Shown: positions 1 to 12,362 of the stretch, piece by piece
How positions within the stretch are numbered: position 1 is the stretch's first letter
Layout: the number at the start of each line of letters is the position of its first letter
Origin: Ustulina deusta
Taxonomy: Eukaryota; Ascomycota; Sordariomycetes; Xylariales; Xylariaceae
Assembly: GCA_023159155.1 (NCBI GenBank)
Contig: JAJNNX010000020.1
Span: forward strand, 124,001 to 188,000
Direction of reading: 5' to 3'
Length of the DNA: 64,000 bases
Notes under the pieces: generated by a model
What the model was told of the DNA's origin: nothing
What the model saw: only the letters and a program-made list of their open reading frames with translations
The model's database searches: none
Translations under genes and position numbers: made by a program

Positions 1-1387
1 TTAAAGTAGGATGTCCAGCTACACTATCAAAAGGTCGAGTTGAAAGGGAGGTGGTGCATAAAACCCACTGTTTCACACCGATCGCATTTTCTTCCCTTAA
101 AAAGCGAGGCTCCTACAGCCACTTACGCACTTGACCGGTGTAGTCTGGCCGGCGGTTAGATAGAACAAGACGCCCCCATGGTCTTCTCCACGGTACTTGT
201 CTTTTTGTACCATCAATTGGCAGGGTGATGATGGCTGCCGTGTATAAAAGAAAGAAGATCAACAGTTAATCCCGTTACCATGTCAAGGTTCAGTCAGACA
301 TCGCACTCGTATATAGTACCAGGGTGATAATACACTTGGTTCATGCACCGCACCTTGGCTGCTGGAGTAAAACAACCAAGGTTGAGTAAATTGTTAATGG
401 ATTGGCTTAAGAGGGTTGCTACATACGTATGCGGAAGTCGCAATAGCGTTGTTCACTTCTATTTTAATACAATCGTCGATTCAAATATCCAGCTAGAATA
501 AATTACAACACAGTTCAATTCTTGTATGTGATGTAGCTGTACCCAATATCTATTTATAGCCATATGCATAGAGTGGCATACGAGAAATACGCAAGGGACC
601 CGACTCTCGGTGTTCAATGTCTCGGGCTTCAGTATTTGGCTATTTAACCCTTGCTTCAAACTAAGACATACGGATAGTCTCGCGTTTAGCACTTTAGAAG
701 GTTATTCGCAATTTCAGTATAAGGTATTCTTCAAGCCCTAGTTTTCTGCCCTATATATACGGCCCTGCTTAATTACCTCCCTGCATTAAAGGTTAAGGAC
801 TTTGAGGGCTAAAATGTTCCTGGTTATCGTTTCGGTGGATATTTAAAAAACTTCAGACAGTTTAAAATTATCAACACTCGCTCACATTTTTCTCCAACGC
901 TTTGAAGATTCTCTTCACTGGATATCAACTGGCTTTAGATTCACTGTGTCCTGATATTAGTGGGAGCTAGTATGGCAGTTCGGTACCACGTCGAGTCTCT
1001 GTCATAGGTACCTACTACATTCTTACCAAAGATAATACATTTGGTCTCTGTGCCGCACCTCAGTTATTAACATGGTTCGGACCACTGCATTGTGCAAATT
1101 GCAAACTTAGGATTAAGCCTCACACGCTCAGCTTCAATTGATGCTCTTTGACACACCCCACCAAATTCTTGCATTGTAATAATTGGCAGATGGTTCATCT
1201 GTTCCGGATGCCGCGGGTGTGGGAAGGACAGCCTTGCTTTGCCCTTCGGTTCGGAAATAATGGCACGGTATGCCTAGGTATTTAGTAGATCGGGGACCCT
1301 CTCCGACCCTTGTCCTCCGTGTACACTACTAACCTTTCACATCCTAGAAGTGTACTGTTTTCCCCACTCGTGACGCTAGATGCGGGC
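1..1387. other. Left-edge intergenic stretch
   Basis: No coding frame here resembles a protein family and no RNA gene or repeat was recognised. The only open frames are short and have no plausible splice partners. The last part is the presumed promoter of the receptor-like gene that starts at 1388. Confidence 0.5.
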
Positions 1388-2466
1388 ATGGACAAGCGCG
1401 AAGCTATCACAGGATCTAACCTCGGACCCGTAGTCAGCGTACTCACGTGGATTGTAGAGGCTTCAGTCGTCATCGCTGTCGGTATCAAGTTTACACTGTC
1501 GTCCGTTATTCATGACAAGCGAAATAGAGAAGATGTCGCACTATTCTTGGCGACAGTAAGACCTACACATCTTTGATGGAGAGTGCATGCTAATAACAAT
1601 TCATCCAGGCCTTCAGTATAGGCTTCACAATTTCAATATCCCTTGCCGTACCAAATGGCGTTGGGAGACATCAGAAAACGCTGTCAGTGCAGCAACTAGA
1701 GTCATTGCAGATGGCAGTTTATTCTGCGAATATTCTACTTGTTCTGGTCTCGAGCTGTGTGCAAGCGTCAGTTCTCATCTTTCTCCGTGACGTGACGCCG
1801 AAACGTGTCCACCACAGTCTATCGCCGTATTCTTCCTCGCGCCTTTCTTCGTCGCCATCTTCCCTTGCCATCCACCTCATGTGTGGAGAGTCATGGGAGC
1901 TGAATGTATCGACCAATTCTCCTTTTGGGAAGCATTCGCGGGAGTGGATATTGTGATTGAAGGCGCTTTGGTTCTCTTTCCTGTCTTCGTTGTCTATCCT
2001 TTGAGAATGAGCAGGGGACGCAAGGCCATAGTGGTCAGCTGCTTCGCTGCTCGTCTCATGTACGTATCCCTAGCATTCTGCCTTCTTTGAGATGATCTTC
2101 AGGCAGCTAATATCGAGAAGCGTCATCGGAACTTTCGCGGCTCAAATCTACCAAGCCCGAAGCTTGAAGCTACAATTTGATGATCTGACTTTCCACAGTT
2201 GGAAATATCTCCTAGTTATAGAATTTGTGCAGGGGCTCAGCATCATCACAGTCTGCATCCCCTACATTAGAACCTTGCTTCTGGGTATGGAGTCAGGCAT
2301 GATACAGACCGGCCATTTCACATTACCGAGCACACAGAGCGGCGAGGTTGAGTTACCCAGTCGCCGCATCCTAATCGGCGAGACGAATTCCAACTTATCT
2401 AGCAACAACGGCGCAAAAATTAAAGAACCTGCTACCAGCCATGGGAGGCAGAGTGGTCACATTTGA
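1388..2466 (+). pseudogene. PTH11-like fungal rhodopsin-domain membrane protein, frameshifted
   Basis: Seven-helix plasma-membrane protein of the large fungal rhodopsin-domain (PTH11-related) family, members of which are thought to act as GPCR-like sensors. Exon 1 (1388-1555) encodes MDKREAITGSN and the first helix. Intron 1 is 1556-1608, with branch TAATAAC. Exon 2 begins at 1609 and reads to LRDVTPKRVHH (about 1815). The family signature then continues only in another frame: FPCHPPHVWRVMGAECIDQ (about 1860-1916), then FVVYPLRMSRGRK. Intron 2 is probably 2060-2102, and exon 3 ends at 2466. The summed exons leave a remainder of 2 nt, so one indel lies near 1810-1830. No intron of usable size explains the break. 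It is either a pseudogene or a sequencing error; otherwise the frame is well kept. A better preserved paralogue lies at 8895-10307. Confidence 0.65.
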
Positions 2467-3282
2467 AGGGGTACATATTACTGATGTATGAATTCATTTT
2501 AGTCAACTGATACGTGGCTGGCGTCCCAACCGCCCAAAAGTCTTCAATGAGAAATGGTTGTAAGCAGTATTAATGAAGATAAATCGGTTATTGAAACTCG
2601 AGTAATATGGAATACTGCTCTCTTCATGTTGAACGAGTGCGTCTTAGCTCCCTTTCGTCCAGTGAATGAATGCAAGGGCGGCTAGACCTAGCTAGCGCAA
2701 CACCTGCTTAGCCACACTTTCACTAGCCACATAATCCTTAGCCATATGATCCCTGCACAAATGACCCAGACACTGCTTCATTCACAAGAATTAACTGTAT
2801 GGGCTATATTGATTGCAATTTACTATGAAGGGCTCCATTGGCGAGATGGGTGATGGCTGTATTAACCGCATTTAAGTCCCTGAAAACTGTAGATCCTAAA
2901 AACAACGCTTTCCTCGCCACCAAGTGGAGGGCACCTCTATTGTTTTTGTCCCATAGAACATGGGTGTTTAAATCTTATAGCTACGGAACAAGAAGCAAAC
3001 GTTTTTTCTTTTTTTCTTCTTAGCAATGTTATAAACCAGGAGGATAAGCTTAAGTTTGCAGCCAGGATATCGCGGCAGAAGTCAAGGTATAATCGGTTTC
3101 TCATAAATATGTCTCATTAAACGAAAATTCTGGAGTTCTCCAATAAGTGGTCGCTGCAAACAATAAAAGACTTTTTTTGCTCTTGGGTTAGTGGTCTCAT
3201 GACAAGTTACCTAAAATAGAGATTTCCGCAATCCAGATATTTCGTCTCAACCCATTGTAGCCCTAAATGCTATTATCGCTGA
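2467..3282. other. Convergent intergenic region
   Basis: Lies between the 3' ends of the receptor-like gene (+) and the first P450 (-). A short T-rich tract sits near 3003-3020. There is no supported coding or RNA feature. Confidence 0.5.
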
Positions 3283-5324
3283 CTAAATCCGTCGTTTGAA
3301 AATAACTCGGGTGGACTCATAAGGCATGGTAAACGTTTCCCAAGACCACCTAGTTCGCGCCTTCTCGTCCTCCAGTCTCAGCTCATACTTTAGTAGCAAC
3401 TGAGACAGCACCATTTTAATCACCAAGGACGCATGTAACCTGCCAGGGCTGTGAAGAACAAGATTAGCAACAAGCAACCGCCGACGCGTACATACCAATA
3501 ATACCTACCAGGCGAGGGAACCGTAACCCCAGACTGGAAAAGATTCCGAAACATCTGTGAACTTCGACTGGGTTCCTTGGCTGTTTGCTAGATATCGTGA
3601 AGGGTTGAAGGAATATGGGTCAGGATAGGTCTGCGGGTTGTGCATTTGATCGTACGCCGAAACGCAGACTGTTGCGCCCGCAGGTACTGATACGGAGCGA
3701 TCAGAAAATGTATAAGACTCCAATGCCTTCCTACGGATTGCGACTGTGAATGATTAGCGCTCGTACAGATTGGTGGAACGGTTAGCTGGGAGAGAAAAAA
3801 ACAGAAAGTCGCTCGTACGCTTATCTAGTGGATTGAACCTCACGGTTTCCTTGATGAAACTATCCAAAAGCGGTAGCTGCTCGAGGCGCTTGTAGTCTAG
3901 CGGAGAAGACTGTTCTAATTCCTCCCGAAGTACTGTCTGCCAGTCCTTTCTGGCGCTTATCTCCAAAATGATGAAGTGCAAATTCATCCATGGCTGGTGA
4001 GACGCGGCAAACCATATCCCCAGAAGTGACTGCGCAATTAGCGATGGGTTCCAGTAGTCACTAGTTTTCGCCAAGTCGGCCATGTTATATAGAATTGTTA
4101 GCTGTAGGCTTCATATTAGCAATGGACTTCTTGAATTCTTTTCTTTTTCTCCAAACTGGAAGAGATTATCTACCTGTTTTATATGCTCCGGTTCCTCCCA
4201 TGTCAAATGCTCAGAACTTAGATGTTCTAAAAGGCGCCCCTGGATTAAGCGCATAGATTTTCCACGCTTGGTGATAATCGCATGTACAACACTAAGGAGT
4301 GGAATTCGATGAGCATATGGTTTGCACCGGAGAGATTGTTCAAGAGCTGAGAACCTACGGCGATAGGGAAGAAGGCACGATCTGAAACACGGCCATGCAT
4401 TTCACCATATCCTGAGGATAGCGTAGGAGTGCGTTGGAGAACTCTTCATTCGACGCTATTCGAATGGTTAATCCGTCTTCTTGCATACACGAAGTAAAAT
4501 GATATCGAGAAAACCTACATAATACTTCTCCGAAGAACATGAGACCCATGAGGTTTGAAGCCAGCTGGCGAGCCGTCTGTGCTACAGCCAGAGAAATTCC
4601 ATCTATTTTGATGTCAGTATCATATCGACCACCGTCATGTAGGTTGAGTATGACCTTTCGAAACGAAGCCGTGGCGAAATACCTTGTCCAAATTGTTGTC
4701 CAAGCGAGCGAGGAGGTACGGGTAAAGAAAATTGAGGTGATCGGGACCCATAACTTGAAGAACACGACTATACAACCGTGTCCTGATCACCTTGTGGTCG
4801 CTAGTATTGTGTTCAAGCTTGTCCATGGTATGTTTGAAACCAAACATCTATCCATAATTAATCAAAGAGACTTATCGAATAATAGATGAGGACGATCTTA
4901 CATCTGCATAAACAGCTCGCTGCGAAAGGCAAGCTGCTTCACTTAGCTCGGCAATTTGCTTCTTTGTAGACACGATCACAATCGGAGTACTTTGACTCCA
5001 TGGTTTATAGTACTTTCCAGTTCGCTGGGGGCATATTAGTGTCGTTTAACACGCGACAAAAAAAAAAAAAGAAACGATGAGGAAGACAAACGTAGTCCTT
5101 GATTGTAGAGAATCCGACGGAGATTAGGCAGGCAATTTTCCCAAACATGGGACGTAGAATTATCTAAACTGAGATTAGAGCACTGATAATTTTGAGCTGT
5201 TAATTTTCTCACTTACATGCCATGTCCTGACCTCGGAATAGGCGTATGCTACTACAATAGAAAAGAGAAGGACTAGAAGACACTTCTCACTTTTGGTGAG
5301 TGGCTCATCGTGTTTGAAGTCCAT
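3283..5324 (-). CDS. Cytochrome P450 monooxygenase, multi-intron, with one frame break
   Basis: Membrane-anchored haem monooxygenase; substrate unknown. The first exon starts with ATG at 5324 and encodes an N-terminal anchor (CLLVLLFSIVVAYAY). Later exons that can be joined in frame: (about 5020)-4902, 4847-4655, 4602-4519, 4455-4174, 4101-3819, 3743-3509 and 3448-3283. Introns between them are 52-75 nt. Motifs are in order: DHKVIRTRL, TARQLASNLMGLMFFGE, RYPQDMVKCM, the K-helix ExxR in FIKETVRFNP, the PERF-like FNPSRYL, and the haem loop FPVWGYGSLACPGR. The haem Cys codon is split by the last intron (3449-3508) and is intact. Two oddities: the junction after exon 1 (about 5000-5220) is not resolved, and within 4455-4174 the reading frame shifts near 4355-4375 (VPSSLSP then stop; the downstream frame resumes at ALEQSLRCKPYAH). 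It may therefore be a recent pseudogene. It is tandem with the SDR gene upstream. Confidence 0.75.
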
Positions 5325-6506
5325 GACTGGAGGAGGAGATTTAGTGAAGGGAGGGTGGAACAGCGTGGCCGCGCTACCGAGAGGAATATGGGTAGTCCTC
5401 ACTCCGATGATTGGGCATACAGAGTCCTGGTAAATGGGTGGGTATAAGCACAATTCTAGTAGCTGCAGATGTAGCGAATTTGGCTTCCTGTGATTATCAG
5501 CCCGGTATGTATAAGCCCCCTCAAAATTGGCAGAAACTTTGTCCTGCGTAGACAACCCCATGCATGCTGTCCATCAACTACCCGCGATAAGACTTCGTTT
5601 GTTATGCGCCCGCCTTTTGTAATGGACCCATTGCAGGGATTTGTCAGTTGATAGGGTGTGGTAATGGAGGCTACGAGCTGTGCCGACCTCCTGCATACTT
5701 TGATGTCACGACTCCAAGTGTTATCAAATAAGCAACGGCAGAAATTCAAGTCCCCGACTCAATAATGGTCTACTCTTGCTGGCCATGTAACATAATAATC
5801 CCGCAATTTTACTTCACGACAGTTGATGCCTGTTAAAACCAATCATAGTCAACATCAATACACCAACATATTCACTGTACCCCATGCGGCTAACCTGCTG
5901 CCTGCCGTAAGAAGTGAGTTTAACTCAAAAAATCAAGCAAGTGCAGCAAAGAATAATCCCAAGGCAACTAGATTATGTGACCCTACCTTTGAGTCATTAT
6001 TAACGGGGAGTGACTGAAGACTGCGCCGTTTATGTGCGTGCGTAATGTCCTGAGTGTATTCCTTTCGGAGCTATTGCGACTCCGAGCCAAATTGCCATGA
6101 TGTAACGCTTCGGTTAATATAGTTTCACCAATACCACAACAAACGGCATGTGTCGCAAGCCGGATGGGACCTACTACACAGACAGAAGATATAGAAAGTG
6201 TGAAACAAGATTTGATACAAGTGATGGTGATGGGTAATATACACATTATTCTTGAGAATGCAGCTTAATGAACTTGTATTCCCCGTGACAGCTTTTTTTT
6301 TAATTCTTTTTAATTTTTAATTTTTTAAGAAAATTGAAAAATTCGAAAAACATATCCATCGCGTCTAGCCTAAAGTGTAGAGATGGCAATTGTTCACAAA
6401 TTCTATCTCACCAAACGACACTCAATTTTGTGGACGATTATTTCTGATATATCACATTAACCTAGGAAATACCACTCGGCCATACCTAAGTAGTAATGCC
6501 AAACAG
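5325..6506. other. Intergenic region upstream of the P450
   Basis: Holds the presumed P450 promoter and the 3' flank of the SDR gene. An A/T homopolymer-rich patch lies at about 6290-6350. No coding or RNA feature is supported. Confidence 0.5.
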
Positions 6507-7692
6507 CTACTTGCCCACAGCATCAAGACCCGTTCCCATGACAGCTCCCGCATCCTGCTCCTTGTTAGCATGTCAATGTGAGAGTGTTTATGTTGAACTT
6601 ACCATGGCGGATTGTGGTACATCCTTTGAGGTTGTGCTATTTTTCACTCTCTCAGAAAACCCGCCGTGCCAAACTCGACCTGAAGCTCGCTCCAGGATGT
6701 TATCGACAACTGCATTAGCATACTCCAATGTATCCATCCTGGGTAGTCCATCTTTGCCTTGTGCCCTACTAGCAACTGTAGGTTCGATGCTCTTGTACAG
6801 TCTGTAACCTGTTAGAATACCTATTCAGTTCGTAACGCCTACCTTGTGTACAACGTATTTCCCCTGCTCCAGAATGAAGGGCTTGGATCAACTTACTAGA
6901 AGTAGGTTAGCCATAACGATGAATCTGCCGAACAGAAGAATTGAAAAGTAAATCTAGCGACAAGGCATACATACCGATTGGTGGGGCAGCTTGAAGTCGC
7001 CGAAATATGTTTGACCCCTGGACTTGACTGCGCCAGTGACAACTTCAACCACACCGACGCCAAATGGAGCCAACTCGAGTCGTAGAGTTTCACCTACGAT
7101 CTCGATGGACCTCTTAGATGCCGCGTATGTCCCTGTAGGTCATATATTAGAGGGAGGGAGACAATAGGGGTCGAAGCCATGGCCACGTACCCATATATGG
7201 AATATTGAGGTGCCCAGAGGTTGAGGAAATATACGCGACCATGCCTTTGGCCTTGATAAGCAACGGGGCAAAGGCTTGAGTCAGAGCGATCGGCCCTGGA
7301 GGGGATTAGCCGCCTGAATATTTATGCAGCGTCTTAAGAAAAGCAATCACACCAATGAAGTTGATCTCGAAGAGTTTCCTAACTGTGTCGAGATCCTCAT
7401 CTAGAATCGGCATGAAATGATTGCGCCCTGCATTGCTGACTAGGACGTCTAAAGTGCCGTCGCCGCCCGTATGCTCAGAGACTGCTTTAACCGCGGCCTT
7501 GATGTCTTCGTGGTTGACAATATCGAGTGTCAGAAAGGTCACGTTAGGGAGGTCCTTGAGGTCACCCATTTTGGAAGGGTCGCGCGCTGTAGCGAAGACA
7601 TGAAAGTCGCGCTGTTGGAACGTGGCGGCCAACGCAGATCCTATACCGCCATCGCTACAACCTGTGATCAGAACGGTCTTTCGAGCGGCCAT
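6507..7692 (-). CDS. Short-chain dehydrogenase/reductase, Ayr1-like
   Basis: NADP(H)-dependent SDR resembling yeast Ayr1 (1-acyl-dihydroxyacetone-phosphate reductase); the substrate in this context may differ. ATG at 7692 opens directly on the Rossmann fold, KTVLITGCSDGGIGSALA, with VLVSNAG (NNAG-like) following. An apparent stop (SGG then TAA near 7309) falls inside a 57-nt intron (7296-7352, branch GGCTAAT). Splicing gives EINFIGPIALTQAFAPLL. The active site is ISSTSGH then YAASK (Tyr/Lys of YxxxK), split by an intron at 7133-7190. Exon 3 ends at about 6975. The C-terminal exon carries LYKSIEPTVASRAQG and RMDTLEYANAVVD. A 48-nt intron (6555-6602) precedes the last codons DAGAVMGTGLDAVGK. 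The junction between 6975 and about 6815 is unresolved. Another in-frame ATG at 7740 is less likely. It is divergent from the receptor at 8895. Confidence 0.85.
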
Positions 7693-8894
7693 GTTGGAGG
7701 CACGATTCAGAGGTGGCTCAGGAGAACTGTAGTGGTTCAAAGGTTATTCAGGAAGGCCATAAATGATAAACACAAACGCGTACACAAGGAAAAAACAGAG
7801 GAGTGTGCAAACTGGGCCGAATAGCTGTAGAAACCAACCTGGAATTGAGTAGGTAGCTAAACTAGACTAGTAGGATAGTTGTTGTTAGGTCTGCGATGCG
7901 TCATGTAACCAACTAAGCGTTGTGGCTTGCAAATCTGTATGGTCACGTGGTAGGACTCGGACTAGCAGGAAGGAAGTGGAAGAAAAGAAGGGAACAGAAT
8001 AGAAGAGGAGAGCAAAAAGTGAGAAATACAACTGAATGAAAGTTCGAGCCACACTGCGCCTCACCTCCCTCAAGCTCCTTAGGCTCTTTAGGCTTCTTAG
8101 GCGCTGGTGCTCCTGTCAGATGGGTAGGTAGGTAGGCATAATGAAGCGGTTGCAGTCGGGACATTCTAGAGCCGGATGTTACAGGCCATTCCAGCCCTAC
8201 GGCACTGTCTGGAGTACGTTGTAAGCGGAATAATATATTGGGCATGGCATTGCCTGCATATTGGGACAATAAGCAGGGGAGCCCTCCAATGACCCCGCAG
8301 CTTGCTCGTAGCAGCCAGAGCGTCATGCTGCATAAGACCACGACAAATCATAGATTAGAACAGCGCTGTGGGTTGGTTACGTGCATCCACCACCATCCCA
8401 CATACAACTCTTGGGGTCCAAAACCTAGTATAATACGTACTCCAACGAGTTGTGGAATTCATTCGATATTACTTACCATATTTCGGTAGCTAAAAGACCC
8501 ATGCATATTTACATGCCACAGGCTTTAGTAGGGGTGAGGAGGCCCTGGTACACTGCCAATTGCATATGGGGTGCAGAAAACCGGACTCCGATCTCGAATC
8601 CTTCACTCCTGTCTTGCTACCTAGCGATGAAACCTACCCGCATCTCCTCTCTCCGCTCGAATAGTTACTGTAGCTCTTATTACGTCTTATCTAACGGAAT
8701 CTTGGAAATTAGTTCAGTATGTTCTCGCCTCCCATTCTCGGATTCACCTTCTCGGACCTTCTCTTCTTAATGTGATATCTGTGCCGCTCATCACCCTATC
8801 ATCTTCTGCATTTTTACGCCGTCCTTTACTACTAGAAAGGCCTATAGAGCACAAAATCATTTCTCATTGGTCGTACTACAACTTATCGACATTC
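7693..8894. promoter_or_regulatory. Divergent promoter region, SDR / PTH11-like receptor
   Basis: About 1.2 kb lies between two gene starts facing apart. It includes pyrimidine/purine-rich stretches (7970-8040 and 8640-8780), as often seen in fungal promoters. No specific operator could be identified. The position suggests shared regulation of the two genes, which is inference only. Confidence 0.35.
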
Positions 8895-10307
8895 ATGGCT
8901 GATCCTCTGGCAACAACACCTGCGGGGACACCGCCACTTGGTGTCCTACCCAATTTCGCCGACCCTTCTTCTAGTGCGCCTGTCCTTGTTACTGTAGGCA
9001 CTATACTGCTAGCCATAATGCTCGTCTTTGCTGGCATTAGATTCTACGTCAAAGCGTTTGTTCGACGCAAAGTAACCGCCGATGACTGTGAGTTATTAGA
9101 CTATCGAGGACGATGTTCATGGTTATGAACTCTCGCTGACGTGGCTGAATCAGGGACTACTCTAGTTGCCGTTGTTAGTCCAAATTTCACGACATAGGTT
9201 TGTGGATGTGTTCAATGCAGCTAATTGTCACTACTTGCAGATTGGGACTCTTTGGTATTATGCCATCTGTATCCATGGTTTAGTCTTCCCCATCTTTTCA
9301 TGTACAGGTCTTATATGCTGACAGGTTGCAGCTGTGACACGCGGGAAGTTTGGTACCCATATGTGGGACATCTCTGTGGCTCATACTCTCAGCAACGACT
9401 TCCTCATAGTAAGACAGTACGACTTAGTAAATTCCGCGAAGACTAATTCTAGATATAGGCCAGTTTCTTCAGCAATTGGCCAACTGGCCTGGTGTGGGCA
9501 TTTGCCAAGACATCGTTCTTTCTCATGTACCTTCAGATTTTCGGTCCTCTCCCCTGGCTTCGGATCTGTGTGTACGTCGGCCTAGTCGTTAACTGGCTGT
9601 TCTATACAATTGTTGTGATATCTAGTTTCGTCTATCAAGTCCCGAACCCGGGCCAAACCTGGCAGGAAGGGTTCACGAACAAAAGATACAACGACGCCTT
9701 TCACTGGACCATACCTATTGCTTCCGGAAGTCTCATACTGGATACATATATCTTCATACTTCCAGTCATTGCCATACTAAATCTACAGCTTAAAATCAAG
9801 AAGAAGCTTGGCGTTATGGCAGTTTTCGCCACCGGTTTATTGTATGTATGAATCTACAAATGGAACTTCGGAGATCTAACCCAGATTGATAGGGCATGTG
9901 TAGCCTCCTCTCTTAGTATTTACTTCAAATATCTCCTGGACAACCACCTAAACGACTATACATATTGGATATACCCTGTTCTTTTGACAGCTCTAATCGA
10001 GATGTGTGTTGGAATCTCGGCTAACTGCATGCCGTCTACTGCTGGCTTTTTTAAGGGCGGTAGAGAGATTTGGAGGAGTCGGGGCAGTTCCGCGCTTAGC
10101 TCACTACGAGGTATACTCGGCGGCCGGAAATACAACAATACCACTGGAAGTGGCAGCAACACTTGGAGGGAGGTCGATTCTCACTCACAGGTTGTGGGGA
10201 AAAGTCATTACGTTGACGTCCATGGGGAGCAAAGTAGCACATATGAGCTAACGCCTGGTAATAGTGGTCAAGAGATTCACGTGCAACGAGAATTCCAAGT
10301 GGTGTGA
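8895..10307 (+). CDS. PTH11-like fungal rhodopsin-domain membrane protein
   Basis: Seven-transmembrane fungal rhodopsin-domain protein of 383 aa, a likely plasma-membrane sensor. Six exons join with every phase consistent: 8895-9087, 9154-9173, 9221-9277, 9325-9408, 9459-9841 and 9893-10307. Family marks: an extracellular N terminus, helix 1 (VLVTVGTILLAIMLVFAGI), KVTADDW with the Trp codon split by intron 1, GKFGTHMWDIS, FAKTSFFLMYLQIFGP, the loop NPGQTWQEGF, and SLILDTYIFILPVIAIL. The last helix is followed by a polar tail of about 100 residues rich in Ser/Gly/Asn, probably cytosolic. The 20-nt second exon is unusually small, but it is needed to keep the frame and restores ADDWTTLVAV. Same family as the broken gene at 1388-2466. 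Confidence 0.88.
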
Positions 10308-12362
10308 AGGGGATCCCTGCCAGTGGTAGACCTTCTATCGGAATGTCAGTAAGGATGTAGTCTGGTTATCCTGTCGTATTGCGAATCATGTATCAATTAA
10401 TTGTCTTTCAATTGAATCATCTCTTGATAACAAATCTTTATTCTATAGCACACTTCAGGGCACTTGGTATAGTGGAGTAACACATGTATTGGGGGGGCGT
10501 GAGCGTGGTAAACGATTCTACGAGCCGTAGACTAGGCAGAAGCGCTTCGTAGAGCAGCCTAATAGAGCCAAACCAAAAACAAACTAAAAACAACAACAAA
10601 AATCAACTATCTACAGCTATCTACAGTAGTTGAGGGCAGGCGAATTACGCGATAGATACGAATCGATGGTGCCTCGAGAAGTGTGTTGTAGAAGGTAGGG
10701 TGTGCGGTGGGGCACCCGTAGGCTTATAGAACCACTGATGAGTATCAGAGAACCCAAGTGATATGATGAAAGTTGTAGGATACGTTCTGTGGCTTACCTA
10801 TCATTACGCGGCCGCGACTCAGACTGGACGCATGGGACTTCGTCTGTACTACATCTCGCGTGTGATGTGACGAAATTCCTTCCGATGGGCCTGACACTGC
10901 CATAGTGTGATGTCATGTTCCAAGATTCGATGCATGCATGGAAGCGGCGTTGTCGGTTAATTGACACCAACGCGGACACAGCAGGGGAGCCGCCAGCGTG
11001 CTTTGGGTTCCACTACTCATAGGACTTGATAGGTGGGCATATCAGTAATACCACAAATGTGACATCGGAAGTGCCGGGAGTAGTCGCAATGAAATTCTAG
11101 AAAATAACTGTGGAACAAAGATACTGTGGGCGTCTCAAGACTGCCTTTCGAATACCTCAAGCAATGTACCTGTCCCGACTATTCTATCTGCGACGTCGGC
11201 ATTAGAATTGCAAGTCCTACTGATAGTGGCAAGTAAAATCGCCTGAAGCCTAGAATACAACGTCGGGGAAATCTGGCAGTGATTACTGTTGTATTGCATT
11301 TTTGGTATCCACTTCAACATTCATGTTGTATGAGGTTAAGGCTACAATACAACGTCGGCAGAATTTAAGTACGATTATTGTAGCATTGCGTTTGCGGTAG
11401 CAACTATACATTGAGGTTATAGGCTATAATATATCGACAAGACCAAGAGATAGCACCGGGATGACGGAGGCATTGCATTGTTGGTGGTTGCACTACGTAG
11501 CATTGACTGTTGTACGAATGGTGGATGCAAGATAGAATACGACGTGGCTGAAGGATTCAGGAATGGCTGGAGAATCTGTCAATGCACGTAATATCCCAAC
11601 CTCCCGGTAAGTGTCAAACCCCAGAAAGTTTCGACTCCCTAACTCGGTACGAATGAGGACATGCAACACGGCAGCACCGAGATGCAAGAGGTTAACCACA
11701 TACCTAGGAGAAATGTGGCTGCTTCAGTGGTTGAAGACGCGAGAATCCTTCAGGAAGAGCGTGCATATTCCATTATAGCTTGGTGTTGTTATGGCCAGTG
11801 GACGTGTATACGCGGCCTTATTTCAAATGCTTACCAAAAGATATACAGCAATAATCCAAGCTGAAGCACGAATCTTCACCCTTAATGGTGATGTAACTAC
11901 GATTTCTGAACTTTGATACCATATTTTCACCGGATCAGAATGAGTGAAATGAAATTGGTAATTTTAACACATGCTATGACTTATGGGCTACCCAATGGGA
12001 AATATTTTTTTAGAATAGTTTTACTTGTGTAGGTGGTATGGTAGAGGTGTGATAGTAACGCATCTAATCAATGATTGTCAGCACCGGTAGAAGGTAGACG
12101 CGAGCAACACGACGGCCCATGTGGTGTCAAGAGGTATCATTCCATCAATGCACTCCTGCACGGTTTTAGTATCAAGGCAAGTTTGTAGGATACATGTAAC
12201 GTGTAACAGCGTGCCATGTGACTACCTTCTCTAGAACGACGAAGTTCTTTTGTATATTGTTAGGAGGGGCCACCTATTGGAGAATTTTGGGAAGCTCGCG
12301 CAATAACACATACTCATAATACGCACGTACAACAACTCCGACACAACACATTCTTCATTGCA
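10308..12362. other. Intergenic region with degenerate repeats
   Basis: No coding frame is supported. The segment at about 11200-11540 shows loosely repeated units (see the separate entry). The last few hundred bases are the promoter of the P450 at 12363. Confidence 0.5.
11245..11550. repeat. Degenerate tandem repeat, about 3-4 units
   Basis: The phrase GAATACAACGTCGG at about 11252 recurs as CAATACAACGTCGG (about 11346) and more distantly near 11423 and 11535. Each is followed by GATTACTGTTGTATTGC- or GATTATTGTAGCATTGC-like text. Unit length is about 80-110 bp with strong divergence. The origin is unknown; it could be an old minisatellite. Confidence 0.4.
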
